Below are positions 12,983 through 24,930 of a DNA stretch of 64,000 nucleotides, one piece after another. The notes under the pieces were generated by a model. That model ran no database searches. It saw only the letters and a list, made by a program, of their open reading frames with translations, and was not told the origin of the DNA. This DNA is from Chromobotia macracanthus. Lineage: Eukaryota > Chordata > Actinopteri > Cypriniformes > Botiidae. Position 1 is the first letter of the stretch; each line of letters starts with the position of its first letter. The position numbers and the translations under genes were made by a program. The stretch lies in contig JAZGTH010000008.1 of NCBI GenBank assembly GCA_036877525.1, positions 14,027,001-14,091,000 on the forward strand, given 5' to 3'.

Positions 12983-14346
12983 TGTGTTTGAAAAATTGTC
13001 ACTCAATATCTGTTGTGTGTTTGACCTGAAGCCCCCACCGATGTCTGTGACCTGTACACAAGCTGCAGGAAGTTAAGGTGTCCTGTACAGAACCCACAAT
13101 GATGTACCTCTCTGACACGACTTCCCACATTCTGTTTTTCTTTTAATTTACAGAGCAAATGTTAAAAGTTCTCCTGGGCTGAGAAGCTGAGCTGTTTCTC
13201 TGTAATAAAGACAATGTTGGAGATTCATTAATGCATTTCAACAACAGAACTATGTACTGTAGTAAATAACCTTTAGAATGTCAGAAATCTGATATGGTCC
13301 AGTGAGCCACAGCAGTACTGTCACATAATGTTTGACAAATATGTCTGTTTTATTTTGTTGGAGTCTGTTATGCTTGCAGAGAAACATCATCACTCATTTG
13401 TAAAGCATTGATTCATTACATCATAATACATTTAAGTGTTTATGCAAATCTTCCACATTTGCAATGTAATATACTTTGAGCTATAACTGTGTTTTCACTC
13501 ACAAGTGTCTGTTAATAAAGATTTGTCAACGAAAAGCATGTTTTACCTTGATGCATGTGAGAGGAATCTTTAGGCTGTGGTAAAATCAAATTATCATGAT
13601 CTTTTTTTGCCTCTTTCCATATGTGTGTTCACAGAATGTAAAAATCATGATGGGTTGACACTGTGATTTGAGATGCACTGACAAGAGTGAAAGCGACCAC
13701 TGACAGTGCAACTGCAAACGGACAGCGAGATGATACAATAACAACTACCAATAAGATTGAAGACAGAGATCACATGATCCGCATTCTGAGGTTTTTGGAT
13801 TGGAGTGTCAGTCACAAACATGTTAATAATATTCAGTTAATCTCTGTCAACGTGTCAGAAACACAATCATTAAAATCATTCAGTTATAAATCATTTGTGA
13901 AGACAGAAAATAAAAGTTATGTGGTGATGTAACTGCTACAAGAAAAATAGAAAATCAGATTTCTGCAGAATAACCAAATCAAGATAACTAAGACGAAAGG
14001 TGTTTATCAAAGCATCTGCTACATAAATTATTGTAAATGCACCTAGATGTCCACATTCTTAGAAGAACTTGTGAGTGGTGTCTTCACTCGCCACAATAAT
14101 GCTATTCTATTACTGAAGTTCAGAGTGGCTGCTAGCACATTGCTATGCGGTTGCTAGGATATTATAATTTGTTCTTTCCTCCTTCAAGGTAAGTCACTGT
14201 TTAGATCGACCAGCAGATAAACATCATTAGTCAAACTGATTGGAAAAGTGATCGCAAAACCTGGCTGCACAATAAAAGCAATCACTCATGTTTGTAGCAC
14301 AAACAGCACGGATGTTAGCATGCAGCACAAATCATTTAACACTCAC
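12983..14346. other. Non-coding spacer between cldn19 and the Eph remnant
   Basis: No coding exon recognised on either strand. An Eph gene on the minus strand should have its transmembrane and kinase exons here or just to the left. I could not find a juxtamembrane, HRDLAARN or DFG segment. Confidence 0.5.
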
Positions 14347-16685
14347 TTGCTCTGCCCGTCTGTATCTCCACTGATTGGCTGAAACGGCTACAACCAGCTG
14401 AGGTTCTGGCCCGTATCTGGAAGATGTAGCTGGGGCCGGGCCTCAGGCCTGACTGTGCTGCTCATTGTCCTGTGGAAGCATCCCAGAGGGACAAATAAGA
14501 CTGTAAGAGGTAAAATAAATAAAACATCTGTTTAAGGTGATTTATGTAAACACAACCAATAAATAAAAATTACAACAGCCAAAGATTAACAGTCCGGTGT
14601 GACTTCAAACTCAGACCTGACAAAAGCTTGTTTAAGCCAAGACTACTGGACCAAACAGATTAAAAGCAACAGTCACACACTCACTAATCTGTTAGAATTC
14701 CCTGCTTCACCCCGCAGTGCTCATGAACTCTGTCTCAAAGTATTTTTCATGGCACTTTGTTAAAATGCCTTTGATGCCTGCTCGTCCCCCAAAGAGACTG
14801 CAGGCATCACATATCAGTCAAAAAGCAACACATGGTTTTAAGCAGTAAACTGCAGGGAGAATGGCCTGACAAACGGGGGCTTGCATGTAAATCATATTTA
14901 CATAGTGTCATTATTAAAGAGTCAGTGTACGCTAATTTTCTGTTACCGCTCAAACCGAGATATGACTTCAGGGTAGCTTAAAAAATGTGAATGGAAATCT
15001 CGGTCAAACCACTTGTATCACTGATTCTACCTTCTAACTTAAAGAATAAATACTAACCCTTTCAGATCAAGCACACATACACTGAAGTTATTGTCTTACC
15101 TTTTCATAATATTTGATGTCATATTCTAGAATAACTCCACTGGGCTGGGCCGCCTCTTGCCAGAACAGGGTCACACTGGTTTGACTAGCATTTTCTTGTT
15201 GAAAGGCCATCACTTGAGATGGAGCTGTGTAAAAAAATCATGATTCAGATGAATTATATAATTAGAAACAGTGTCAGAAGATGGCTTATCTCTGCTGCAA
15301 AATCCCATCAAATTCAGCTTCTGATCATTGGTGGTTTTTCAGACACCTGATAGGCCACCTTGGCTTAACTGGTGAGAATCTGGTTTAGACTGGTCAACTA
15401 GCTTTGCCATGTCAGGCTTGTAAGGCTAGAATGACCAATAACATTAGCATTGTTTTGAGGTCTTTCAAGAAGCTCTGAATATCCATTTTAATCTATTTGA
15501 TGAGCTTTAATGACCCAGCAGAATCTCCTACCTGCCTGATTAGGGTGACATTGACATTCACAGACTGAGGCAGCTCGCTGCTCAGGTTTGTGACTCCATT
15601 CAGCTCCACAATGTGGAAGATGTAGTTAGCATGAGTGGCGAGGTTCAACACAGTCACCAACGGTTCGGTAAGCCCGGTCTGCTGAGGTCCGGGTCACCAA
15701 GACTCCATTTGTGGTTCCTCCACCCCCAGCTATTCCTCCAGCTGTTCTACTGGTATCTCATCGTTGCCCCCTGTGGCTCCACCCCTACATTCCTCACACT
15801 GTGTCCCATCTTTGTTACACTTTTGGCACATCACATGGTAGATGACATCGCTGCAGCCTCCTATGTCCAGAGGAGAGCCCCACACCAGATTGACAGAGGT
15901 GCCGATTACAGACGATATGACATGTACCGGAGCTGATGGGGGTCCTGCAGGATGGGGATTAATTGGATGGAGGGTGTTTATGGTTATCAGGCCTGCTGAC
16001 TGAAAGAGAATGACTGAATTTGCACTTCAGTAACCACATGACCCCAGTTCAACAAAATCACAGCATCTGACTTCACCACTCAATAAAAGATCAAAGAAAG
16101 TTACATTTTCAGCGCACCTTTGAGAACAGTAATAATAGATCACAAAGTGTCCAGAATCTTACTGTTCACAGATTAATTACTGTATTACATAACAAAATGA
16201 TCGGCACAAGAGGCTTTCTTGCAAAGAAAGCACAAAATGAGCAAAAAAGTTTGAGTTTATAATTAAAAAAAAAATTTTTTAATTGATTTTAAAATAAAAA
16301 AATAAAATTAGTTAGTGAAACATGTCAAGAGATAATGTGATGAACTACACCACATTCACCATGCCAACAGCTGGTTAAAATACATGAACTCAATGTAAAC
16401 TGAAGGTAGTACTGAGTCTCGCATCTGTTTGCAAATTTCACATGGACTGAGATCTTGCTATGCAATGCAGTGTAGGTCAGTTTTAAGCTGGCTTAACTGC
16501 ACATAATCAGACAGTCTGATAACACACTCACTTGCAGGGAGAATCAGACAGGTCTGTTGAAGAGCGATAGAAGTTTGTGTCATATGGGCAGGAGAGAGCT
16601 GCTCTGGTCTCTGAGTGACCATGGACAGGACATTTCTCACAGAGCTGATCACCTGCCAGCGGCTTGTAGAAACCCATCTCAGCGG
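14347..16685 (-). pseudogene. Eph receptor remnant: Cys-rich and two FN3 exons, broken
   Basis: Four exon-like blocks follow Eph receptor order on the minus strand. At 16685-16532 is the cysteine-rich segment (GFYKPLAGDQLCEKCPVHGH, ending NFYRSSTDLSDSPC). At 15944-15532 is the first fibronectin III domain (PPSAPVHVISS, NLVWGSPLDIGG, then QTGLTEPLVTVLNL and LNGVTNLSSELPQSVNVNVT). At 15224-15100 is the start of the second FN3 domain (APSQVMAFQQ to GVILEYDIKYYEK), apparently intact. At 14469-14347 is its end (SGLRPGPSYIFQIRARTSAG). Damage is clear: an in-frame TAG at 15732-15730, at least two frame changes in the first FN3 block, a first-to-second block junction out of frame, and a frameshifting deletion at the start of the last block. 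The ligand-binding, transmembrane, kinase and SAM parts were not found. From memory the second FN3 domain most resembles EphA8, but the paralogue is uncertain. Confidence 0.75.
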
Positions 16686-18780
16686 CTGACAGGAGACCAG
16701 TACAGCAGAAAGTTTAGTGAGGTGTGTGATATGTTTGATGTTAAAACATTTTAATCTATCCCAGCCTAATGTGGATGGACAACTCTGAAGAAGCTATTCA
16801 AGGGTTTATTTCCAGAGGGTAAACATTCCTGTTCACCTCACCTTTAGTTAACATTGTCATCAACAAACATCTAATCTTCTTACTGGTTGAAGTGTTTTTT
16901 GTTATGTGAGAGAGTCAAGTGTTGAAATCATAGATGGTATTTAAGGGAAGCACAATGAAAATCCTTCCATTTTATCTAATTGAAACAAACAGTCTTTACA
17001 GAGAACTCAAGAGATTCAGAAATGTTTCCCAAGAGTCTATCATGAGAGAACAACTAGAAATATGCAGAGAAACACCATTAGCTGCTGCTTCCTCTGTACA
17101 CAGCATTTCAATTTAACTGATACTTAAAATAATGTGTCAGTTTCACTTTCACTTCAGTGACTAACAAAATAAATACCAGAAAGTATGTGTTACATTCATA
17201 TCATCACAATTATTAAAGCATATGATTTACATCATCCATCCATGTTCTAGACATTGTATAGCCATTATAGGACACAGCAGAATTACTTAAACTAAACAGA
17301 GACGTGAACATGCTGCAGCTGCACAACAGCAGAATTATTTAACAAACTAAGTTGCTTTATGAAGCTTGATTTTAAGGTGTAAACAACATGTCACAGCAGT
17401 GTCACGCTGTCCTCTTGTGTGCCATTATTGCCCTTGCAGAGTTCTACACATACTCTTCTTGGGCTGTAATAAAACGGACAAATACTAATATTTTTATTAA
17501 CTGAGGAGCTCATTAGAATTTTTTCTCCTTCCTTTATATTAAGTTCAGAAGCATATTAAAGAGCACCTTCACCTGCTACAGGGTGAACTTCAGTGCATCA
17601 CAAGTAACTGAATTTTTTCAAATCACTTCCTGAGTCTGACTTAGCAAACGAAATGCTGAAATGTAATTAATTTAATAAAAAAGGAATAAAATTCATATAA
17701 ATCGTGTATGTGTTCTGTAGTTTACCAATACATTTTATTTTTCAGTATTGATACAAATATAAATACAAATTAGGGAATATAAGGTCAAAATATATAATGT
17801 AATTCTTTTGTGTTGGAATAATAAAATTTCTCTCTTGTGATACTGAGGGTTTTTTTTGCCTTTTGTACTTTAATTGTCATTAAGTGTGAGCGATTAAAAT
17901 GTAGTTCAAGACATTTACTATCAGAGCAATTACGTTGTGCATGTCCTGCTTCTTGCGTCAGCATTCTGTATGTGAATTTAAGATGTGATTTCTATGTGCA
18001 CTTCAAGCAGAATAGTAAGTGGTTGCTGTGGCAACAGATGAAATGCTTTCAAATAAACGAAGGTCCTGTGATATTACTGACCCCTGACACTAGCAGATCG
18101 CCTCTTCAGAAACTCATACAGTGTTGTTGGAGATTACAGAAGGTTAAAGAGAAAATAAATGACCAAATAAATAAATAAAAGGATGAGAACCTTACCTGGT
18201 TGCCATGGAGATGTACATTCTCCTCACTTCAATAACTGCTGAGCAGAGAGGATTCAGAGTCTGTGACCAAAGGCTGAAGAAATAAAGAGAAAAAAACATT
18301 TTCCACAAAGAAGAAAAAAGCAAACAATGTACACAGTCACGGTATATGACCTTTGCCTAAAAATTAAAACACTGAAATAACATAAGACTCAAATACTTGC
18401 TTCTATCTTATTCTAAGGATTAAATATCTAACACACACATCTAATTGCACACACCATATTTTCTATCAAAATAATGATTGTAGCTTTTATTAATACTTTT
18501 ACAACATAAATGTGCAACATTAAATATAAATATTGTATAGTAACGTATTTAACAAATATTATTAAATAATGTTGTCAAATTATCGTTGTGTTTTCAAAAA
18601 TATTATTACAATATCAAGTTTGGTCACATTGCAGTATAAATATCTTGGTAAAAACAATACTTTTGACGTTCTCAGACCTCTGTTTTGTGCCCACATTATT
18701 ATAAACTGTATCTCTGCTTATATAAAGTCATTTTCAAAAGAAAGAACAATATAAAGTTATTTTGTGCTGAAACTGGGACG
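16686..18780. other. Non-coding spacer left of the nucks1 promoter
   Basis: AT-rich, with no Eph ligand-binding domain exon recognised. It holds one possible RFX X-box (listed separately) and no gene that I can support. Confidence 0.5.
18199..18212 (+). promoter_or_regulatory. X-box-like motif (possible RFX site)
   Basis: The sequence gttgccatggagat closely fits the RFX consensus (GTTGCC, short spacer, RGYAAC-like). On the minus strand it sits inside a block bounded by a good acceptor and a GTAAGG donor, so it could also be chance. It is not tied to any gene seen here. Confidence 0.25.
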
Positions 18781-18839
18781 TTTTACATGTCGTTTGGGCC
18801 TCTTTGTTTCTGAATCATGCTGCTCAACCTATCTCAAAC

Positions 18840-19263
18840 GAAGAGGGTAAGCGGTTTGGACACCCAGTTTGATGTACAACCGTAATGACCAATCACGAAC
18901 CAACCGATCTTTCAAACCGACCAATAGCGCCGCTCTCCATGCAAATCCTTTTTCTAGGACAGCGCAGCGGGGCGGAGCTTGAGTCAAAATGCCCGCCCAG
19001 TGCCCAATGGTTAGGTTGCGCGAGGGCTGCAGTTTCAGTTTGTTAAATTCACCATTTTGAGTAGCAGAAGGTAAATTTTAACTAAATATCTTGTAGGTCG
19101 GGCATATTTCCCGCATCGTTTAATTTTCTCCGCAGGGAAAGGGCGTTGGGTTGGCGACGTCACCTTTAGGCCCCCTTGGCTTTTAAAAGACCACATTTTG
19201 TTTGCATTTCCCTGCTTTTCTTTTGCTCTTTTACAATTTTAACCTCTACAGCATTCCTGCAAA
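18840..19263 (+). promoter_or_regulatory. nucks1 promoter and 5' untranslated region
   Basis: A sharp rise in G+C and CpG lies just upstream of the nucks1 start codon. CCAAT boxes occur near 18889, 18921 and 19004, a GC box (ggggcggagc) near 18969, and a CRE-like gcgacgtcacc near 19154. This is a housekeeping-type promoter without an obvious TATA box. The exact start site cannot be fixed from sequence. Confidence 0.7.
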
Positions 19264-22200
19264 ATGGCAAGACCAATGAGGTACGTGGGTTTCCATCCGC
19301 CCTGCTGATGCCTGTTCACCGTGCTTTCGGGGCTCACCGTGCTTTCGGGGCTCACCGTGCTTTCGGGGCTCACCGTGTTCCGGTTTAGGTTTGGGCAGAA
19401 GCGTTGAAACACGTTTATTTGCTCGTTCGTGCATGCGTTTTGCTCGTTGTTGTCTTCCAGTGATGGTGGACCGTGTCGATGTCTGTCCATGTTATTCTCA
19501 TGCATGTGCGCCGAGCAGCATCTCATTACGTGCATCAGCTACAGATGTACCGCGTTATATTTATGAGGAGAACCTCCAGGCTTCATATGTTTCCTTGTGA
19601 AGACAGGAGAATATGGCCTCCATTCATCCTGGCCAAGGCTTCAGGTGGGGGTCATAAAGCCCCACACTGGAGGTGTTCATTGGCCCATTGAAATGATTTT
19701 GCACCCTGTAACGCAAATTCCACAACACACCTGCTGAGGGTGCAGAAGTGAAGCGTTGCGACATGACCCCCGACAGCCCGTCGATGTTTTGGGGGGTGGA
19801 AACGAGTTTTCAACGGCGGTAAACGGACGCGACGCGCGTGATGTCTGAGGGGGCGGGGCAACGGAGACCGGCCACGCCCCCAGTCTCTGGTTCTGCACAA
19901 ATGTTGGTTATAAATCGGTTTGTATCGGTTTGTATGATGACGGTGTCTGATCGCATGGCGTACATCAGACGTGGAAACGAGCCTTGAGTCTTTTCTTGGC
20001 GGGGTAAATGAACGCGACGCGCGTGACGTCGGAGGGGGCGGGGCGGGGCTGTTTGTAGGGCAGAATAAATGTAGGTGTTGTAAAGCTGCATTACATTTGC
20101 TGGTTAATGGCAGTAACAGACTGTATGTGTTACTCGGATTGTTTAAAGGCTACAGAAATGACTGTTGTTACCATGGTAAATATAAGAGGGCATTACACAG
20201 AGTTTTTATAATAGATTTGAGAAAAATAAAAGTATCACAACTGAACTGAGGAGATCCCATACTGAAGTCTCATGGGTATCTAAACTGTGCTAATGTGTAG
20301 AAAGTGTAATGTAGAGAGAATACTTTATATAGCAATTGATTGAACAGTGTTATTATCAAAAAAAAGATTTTGGATCAGTGTACAACATCTGAAATGGCTC
20401 TGGTCATTTTTGTGCATGTTTCTCACTTTCATTACGGAAAGACTGTAAAAGTCATAATACTGTAATTTTGTTGTCATGGTATTTGTAAGTCACTTTAAAT
20501 GAACAAATGTACATGCCTTAACTGTGGTTGTCATGGTTACAAAAAAGGATATAATGTCAATGTGACTACAGTTTGGAATAAAAGTTTTGTCCTGCCTGCA
20601 GAATTGTGTATGCTAATCCTGAAAAACTCTTGTGTAATCTGTAGTTGACACTTGATGTCTTCTCTTTGAGTTGTTTGTGACTCTTCAGGCATGTCAGCAG
20701 TGTTTGGTCTGTGGTTCAACAGAACAGGGCTGCAGGGTTAATGAAACCTTCATTGAAATTATAATTGCAGAACTGAATTAAAGACCATTAATTCAAGTGA
20801 ACATAATGAAGCAACGCATGTTCATAAAAACTTTAATTTCCTTTAAGTGCTTAAAACATCAAGTTGTTATAACTGTTGTTACAGTATTTTGTCTCTTTTA
20901 CAGGAACAGAAAGGTGGTGAATTACTCTCAGTTTAACGAATCTGACGATGCAGGTAAAACAGCCTGTATAATTCATTACATCAGTGTACAGAATTTAAGA
21001 ATATTTCAGACTCATTTCAGCTCCGTCCGTAGGTTACGTTACTGTTGGATAAATCCCACAAAAACTGTCAGCACATGTCGACTCCATTCACCCCAACATT
21101 CATATGATTTTAATTATTATAATAATAATACTCTTCCTTCATCATCGTTGTCATCTTATTACAAATAATAAAATGACTATTACTTTTGTGACACTTTTTT
21201 CATGAAATATGATGGGGACATGTGCTCATGGGATTCAAACTGTTGTTGAATCTTGAAGCAGGTCAGCCCAGTGACCCTTCACAGATTGCTGTTTGGATTG
21301 CTGTGTATTTGATGGATTGATTCATCTGGTTTCTGTCTTTAGATGAAGAATATGTGAAAGATTCTGATACAGTAAAGAAGATCAAGCACAAGAAGATCAA
21401 GAACACCCAGGAGGACAGGCAAGAATCTTACAATCCCCATGAAACACAACTGAAATTTGTTACCCTAAGGGTATCTGTAAACTAGTATGTCTACAAACAC
21501 TTCAGAACATCGACCACATTGAGAAGAAACAAACACACCATCGACCTAATTGCTGTTTTAACACAGGGAGGGGCAACTCGGTTTGTCCTGCCCTCACATG
21601 GATGCATTAAACAAAACATTTCAGGCACTTTAGTGGTTTCTTTGATGATGGAAATCTGTTTGTTTTATAGTTATTTTATAAATATAGTATCAAATCCCAA
21701 TGATATCCAAATCCAATCCAGTTCATAACAACACACACAACGCCTCAATGTATTTCAGTAATGGTTTAACGTATTGATGAGTAGGGGGGTTCTTCATTCT
21801 TCTGAAAACAATATCATAATAGGAAGTTCCTAAAAATTGGCTTCACTTTTGTGATACAAAATTTAATTCTTTGTCCTTTAATTTTTGGAGAAATGTGAGC
21901 ATGTTCTTGACAGGTTTTATGAGCATCATCTGTGTGTATTTGAACCCCCAGAGATCATGAACTGTTTTCAGATTCGTTTTCTCTATGACCCATATAATCC
22001 AGTTCATTTGAACTAGGAAGTGAATACTGCCTTCAAGCATGTTGTTCATCGGATCATTTTGACATTTCCTCATAACTGACTGTTGCGCTTTCTCTGTTGT
22101 TTTACAGTGACGACTCGGACGACAAACTCTCCAAATCCAAAAACGATTCAGCAGGTAAAGAGTTGTGAAGCGTTTCCTCTTGATGTGATGAAGACAGAGT

Positions 22201-23817
22201 CCTGAGCACTGTGTCACCTGTAACGTTGTGTTTGTTAGATGACTTTGGTAGTGATGAAGACAACGACTTTGGAGAGGAAGATGGAGGGAGTGACTATGAT
22301 GATAAAAAGGCCAAAAAGGGAAAGAAAGCAAAGATTGAGAAGGCAGGCAAAAAGTCTCTGAAGAGGAAACGAGGAGCAGGTGAGACACTGTGAGCTTAGA
22401 GTCTGGCTCACATTGAAACTGATTCTCTAATTGTAGCATGTAGTGCTGTACAACATAAGTTAACAGACAATATTTTGTAGCAGTTTGCCAATATTCAGTG
22501 TATATGTAGAAGCGTTTGCTCTGAAGTGATTGAATCATTTACCATGTTGTTTCTGATGCTTCTGTGCTGCTTTGTGATTGGTCAGCAGATGATGACCAAG
22601 ACGTGAGCAGGAAACCGAGACAAGTGAGACAGGCTGCGTCAAAGGCCGCATCCAAACAGAGAGAGATCCTGCTGGGAGACGGAGGCAGTGAGGAAGAGAA
22701 AGAAGACGAAGAACAGCCGTTCATGGACCGTGAGTTTGCTGTTTTGTCTGTAAATGAGTTGCTTTCACTTTGACTAAGGCAAGCATAAGTGTCACTGCTG
22801 CTCATACCTCAGGGTCTGTTCATCCCCACACAGCAGTCCTCTGAGCATTTCAGTCTAGCTCAACTTTGTAATGTTCTGTGTTGCAGAAGAGTCAGGCAGC
22901 GATGAAGACTTCATGGTGGATGATGATGATGACAGCGACTATGGCCACTCCAGAAAGAAGGGCAAAAAAGTGGTTCAGAGGGGAGGAAGGAGAGTGGAGA
23001 AGAAAGAGAAGAAATCTCCTAAACCCAGACTAAAGGCCACAGGTATCCACTGCCTCTCTTAAGAGGATAACAGTTCAGTCTTTGTGTATTTCCTTCAGTG
23101 ATTGTCTCACAAAGTGCTTCCAACAACAGTAAAAATGTTTCTGTGCTAAACCACAACATTTCATTTAAAAGTACGATTTAGCCAAGAGTGACAGTTCTGT
23201 CTTCATGTGCTTTTGAAGATATTTTGCAGAAGGATGTTACCATTCTAAATTATAAAAATAGTTGTTGAAAACTAGCGTAATGCTGTCATAGTCACAAACC
23301 TGGTCAATTATTAACTACTATTATAACTTCTCTTTAACAGTGTGACAGTATTACATGGGTGTGGATGTAAATAATGACAGAATTGTACTTTTTGGCTGAA
23401 CAGTTGTTTGAATTTACTTGCTTGACACATTAACCAGGTAAAAATGTGGCCTGAGGCTGAGTTTCAAAACTGAAGCCTAGTGAATTTACTAGTTTTCTGT
23501 AATGCTGGACTTGAACACCTCCTCAACTAATAGCAGTTGAGTCTTGTGAACACTCTGACATGTTTGTTTGTCTCTCAGTGAACCCCAGTGCCATGAAAGG
23601 CAAAGGTAAAGGTCGCCCCAGTGCAGCTAAAGCGCTGGAGAAATCATCTCCCATAGATGATGAAGAACCAGAGAGCCCTCCTGAAGATGAAGAGGAAGAC
23701 GAGGTGGAGAAGAAAGCGTCTTCTCCCTCCCAGAAGGCAAAGAACGATGCTCCTGATGAAGAGGAAGAAGAGGAAGAGGACTGCTCAGAAGATGAAGCTC
23801 CATCAGGAGATGATTAG
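19264..23817 (+). CDS. nucks1: NUCKS1, nuclear casein kinase and CDK substrate, 8 coding exons, complete (288 aa)
   Basis: Coding exons are 19264-19280, 20904-20953, 21343-21418, 22108-22154, 22239-22379, 22589-22729, 22887-23042 and 23579-23817; they sum to 289 codons with the stop. The protein starts [20 protein letters not shown] (human MSRPVRNRKVVDYSQF). It keeps the conserved block [16 protein letters not shown], the acidic [19 protein letters not shown], the basic KPRLKAT, a [13 protein letters not shown]-hook-like patch, and the end [15 protein letters not shown]1 is an intrinsically disordered chromatin protein involved in homologous recombination, replication-fork stability and transcription; its Ser-Asp/Glu sites are casein kinase targets. 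It is longer than human (243 aa), mainly through the acidic and lysine-rich exon 22239-22379. Intron 3 is GC-AG (AG|GCAAGA at 21418/21419). Teleosts often have two copies; which one this is cannot be told. Confidence 0.96.
19321..19374. repeat. Three tandem copies of an 18-bp unit in nucks1 intron 1
   Basis: The unit gtgctttcggggctcacc is repeated at 19321, 19339 and 19357 without change. GC-rich, immediately after exon 1. Confidence 0.95.
19790..20055 (+). promoter_or_regulatory. Duplicated GC-box/CRE module in nucks1 intron 1
   Basis: Two diverged copies of a segment of about 60-70 bp lie near 19795-19860 and 19972-20050. Each contains gacgcgcgtga(c/t)gt followed by gagggggcggggc. The second copy has a full TGACGTC. 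Clustered GC boxes and CRE-like sites in a CpG-rich first intron suggest intronic regulatory DNA; function is inferred only. Confidence 0.4.
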
Positions 23818-24924
23818 TCAAGTTATCAACAACGTCTCATTTTTTCTTTTCCTTTACACACTTTGAATTTTTTTGTTTGTTGGTTTTGTTTCTTCCCCCT
23901 CAGTGTCTGTTTTGGCCTGGCTCAATGGTTTGAACGGTTTCTGTTTTCCTTTATTAGCCTTTCATTTCCATATCACAAAGGACATTTTCCTGGAACCTGT
24001 GAACTTATGTATATTATTGAGTAAAATGTGTCTGAGTCTGTTTATTTATGGGTGTATAATCTCAAGGAAAACCCGTTTTTTCAACCAGTAGGGTTTGCAC
24101 TTGCCCAGGATAATATAACCAACAGAGTTGTTGGTTTTGCGCTAAAGCTCATGTATTTGTTTTCATAGCATGTATAGAGCTTAACTTCCACTCTGCAGGG
24201 CTGTGAGCAGTCACTGGGCCTTGTTACTGAAACAGAAGCAGAACAAATCTTTGCTTATATCGGTTTTAAATCCATTGGGCCTCATTGAAGTAGAATGAAT
24301 GTTTGTCAATTGCTCATAAAATCTTCCTTAATGTTAATTGTCACAGTCGTTTTAATTCAGGAAAATTTAACCCATTCATAGTTAAATTACTGCAACAATC
24401 CAAGAATGTTTTTATGAATAACTTGCACAACTGTTGTCGTTGTGTTTTGTGAATGAGCTCCATTATCATTTAAATTGTTGCGTTCAGTTTAATGGGTGAC
24501 TTGCATAAGATTTGTTTTATAGAATTTAGTGGTTTTCCAAACGATTACAATTTACACAGCCTGTGTTTCAGGCCTGTGCATTGAGTAATTTGCAACACTT
24601 TACATAAAGAATTACTTTACAAACAATAACACAGGAGATCCTGTTTTATGAATGAGGCCCAGGAAAGTTTCTGTGTGGTGACGTCTGTGTAATATTGAGG
24701 CATTTGTTCTGTTGTCAGTGGCAGGGTTTTTATTCATCCCACCACTCAAGTTGTTTTGGATTCAGTGTGTGCTACCAGCTTCTTTACCTCTGGATCCGTG
24801 ATGGAGATATGCAGATGTTTTGAGAGGCTGAACTGAGACCTAATGCTCGTTTTGAGAATTACTTTCACCATGATACCCTGTGACTTCATCCAGGGTTTAC
24901 TGTTTTGTTTTGTTGTACCTTTTA

Positions 24925-24930
24925 AATAAA
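24925..24930 (+). terminator. Polyadenylation signal of nucks1
   Basis: AATAAA lies about 1.1 kb after the stop codon. A second AATAAA occurs at 25722-25727. NUCKS1 is known for long 3' untranslated regions, so either or both may be used. Confidence 0.5.

Noticed and set aside
13687..13932. 81-codon plus-strand frame between cldn19 and the Eph remnant
   Set aside because: No splice context, no family resemblance, and AT-rich composition like its surroundings.
21843..22538. 231-codon minus-strand frame opposite nucks1 exons
   Set aside because: It overlaps well-supported nucks1 exons and introns on the other strand and has no family resemblance.
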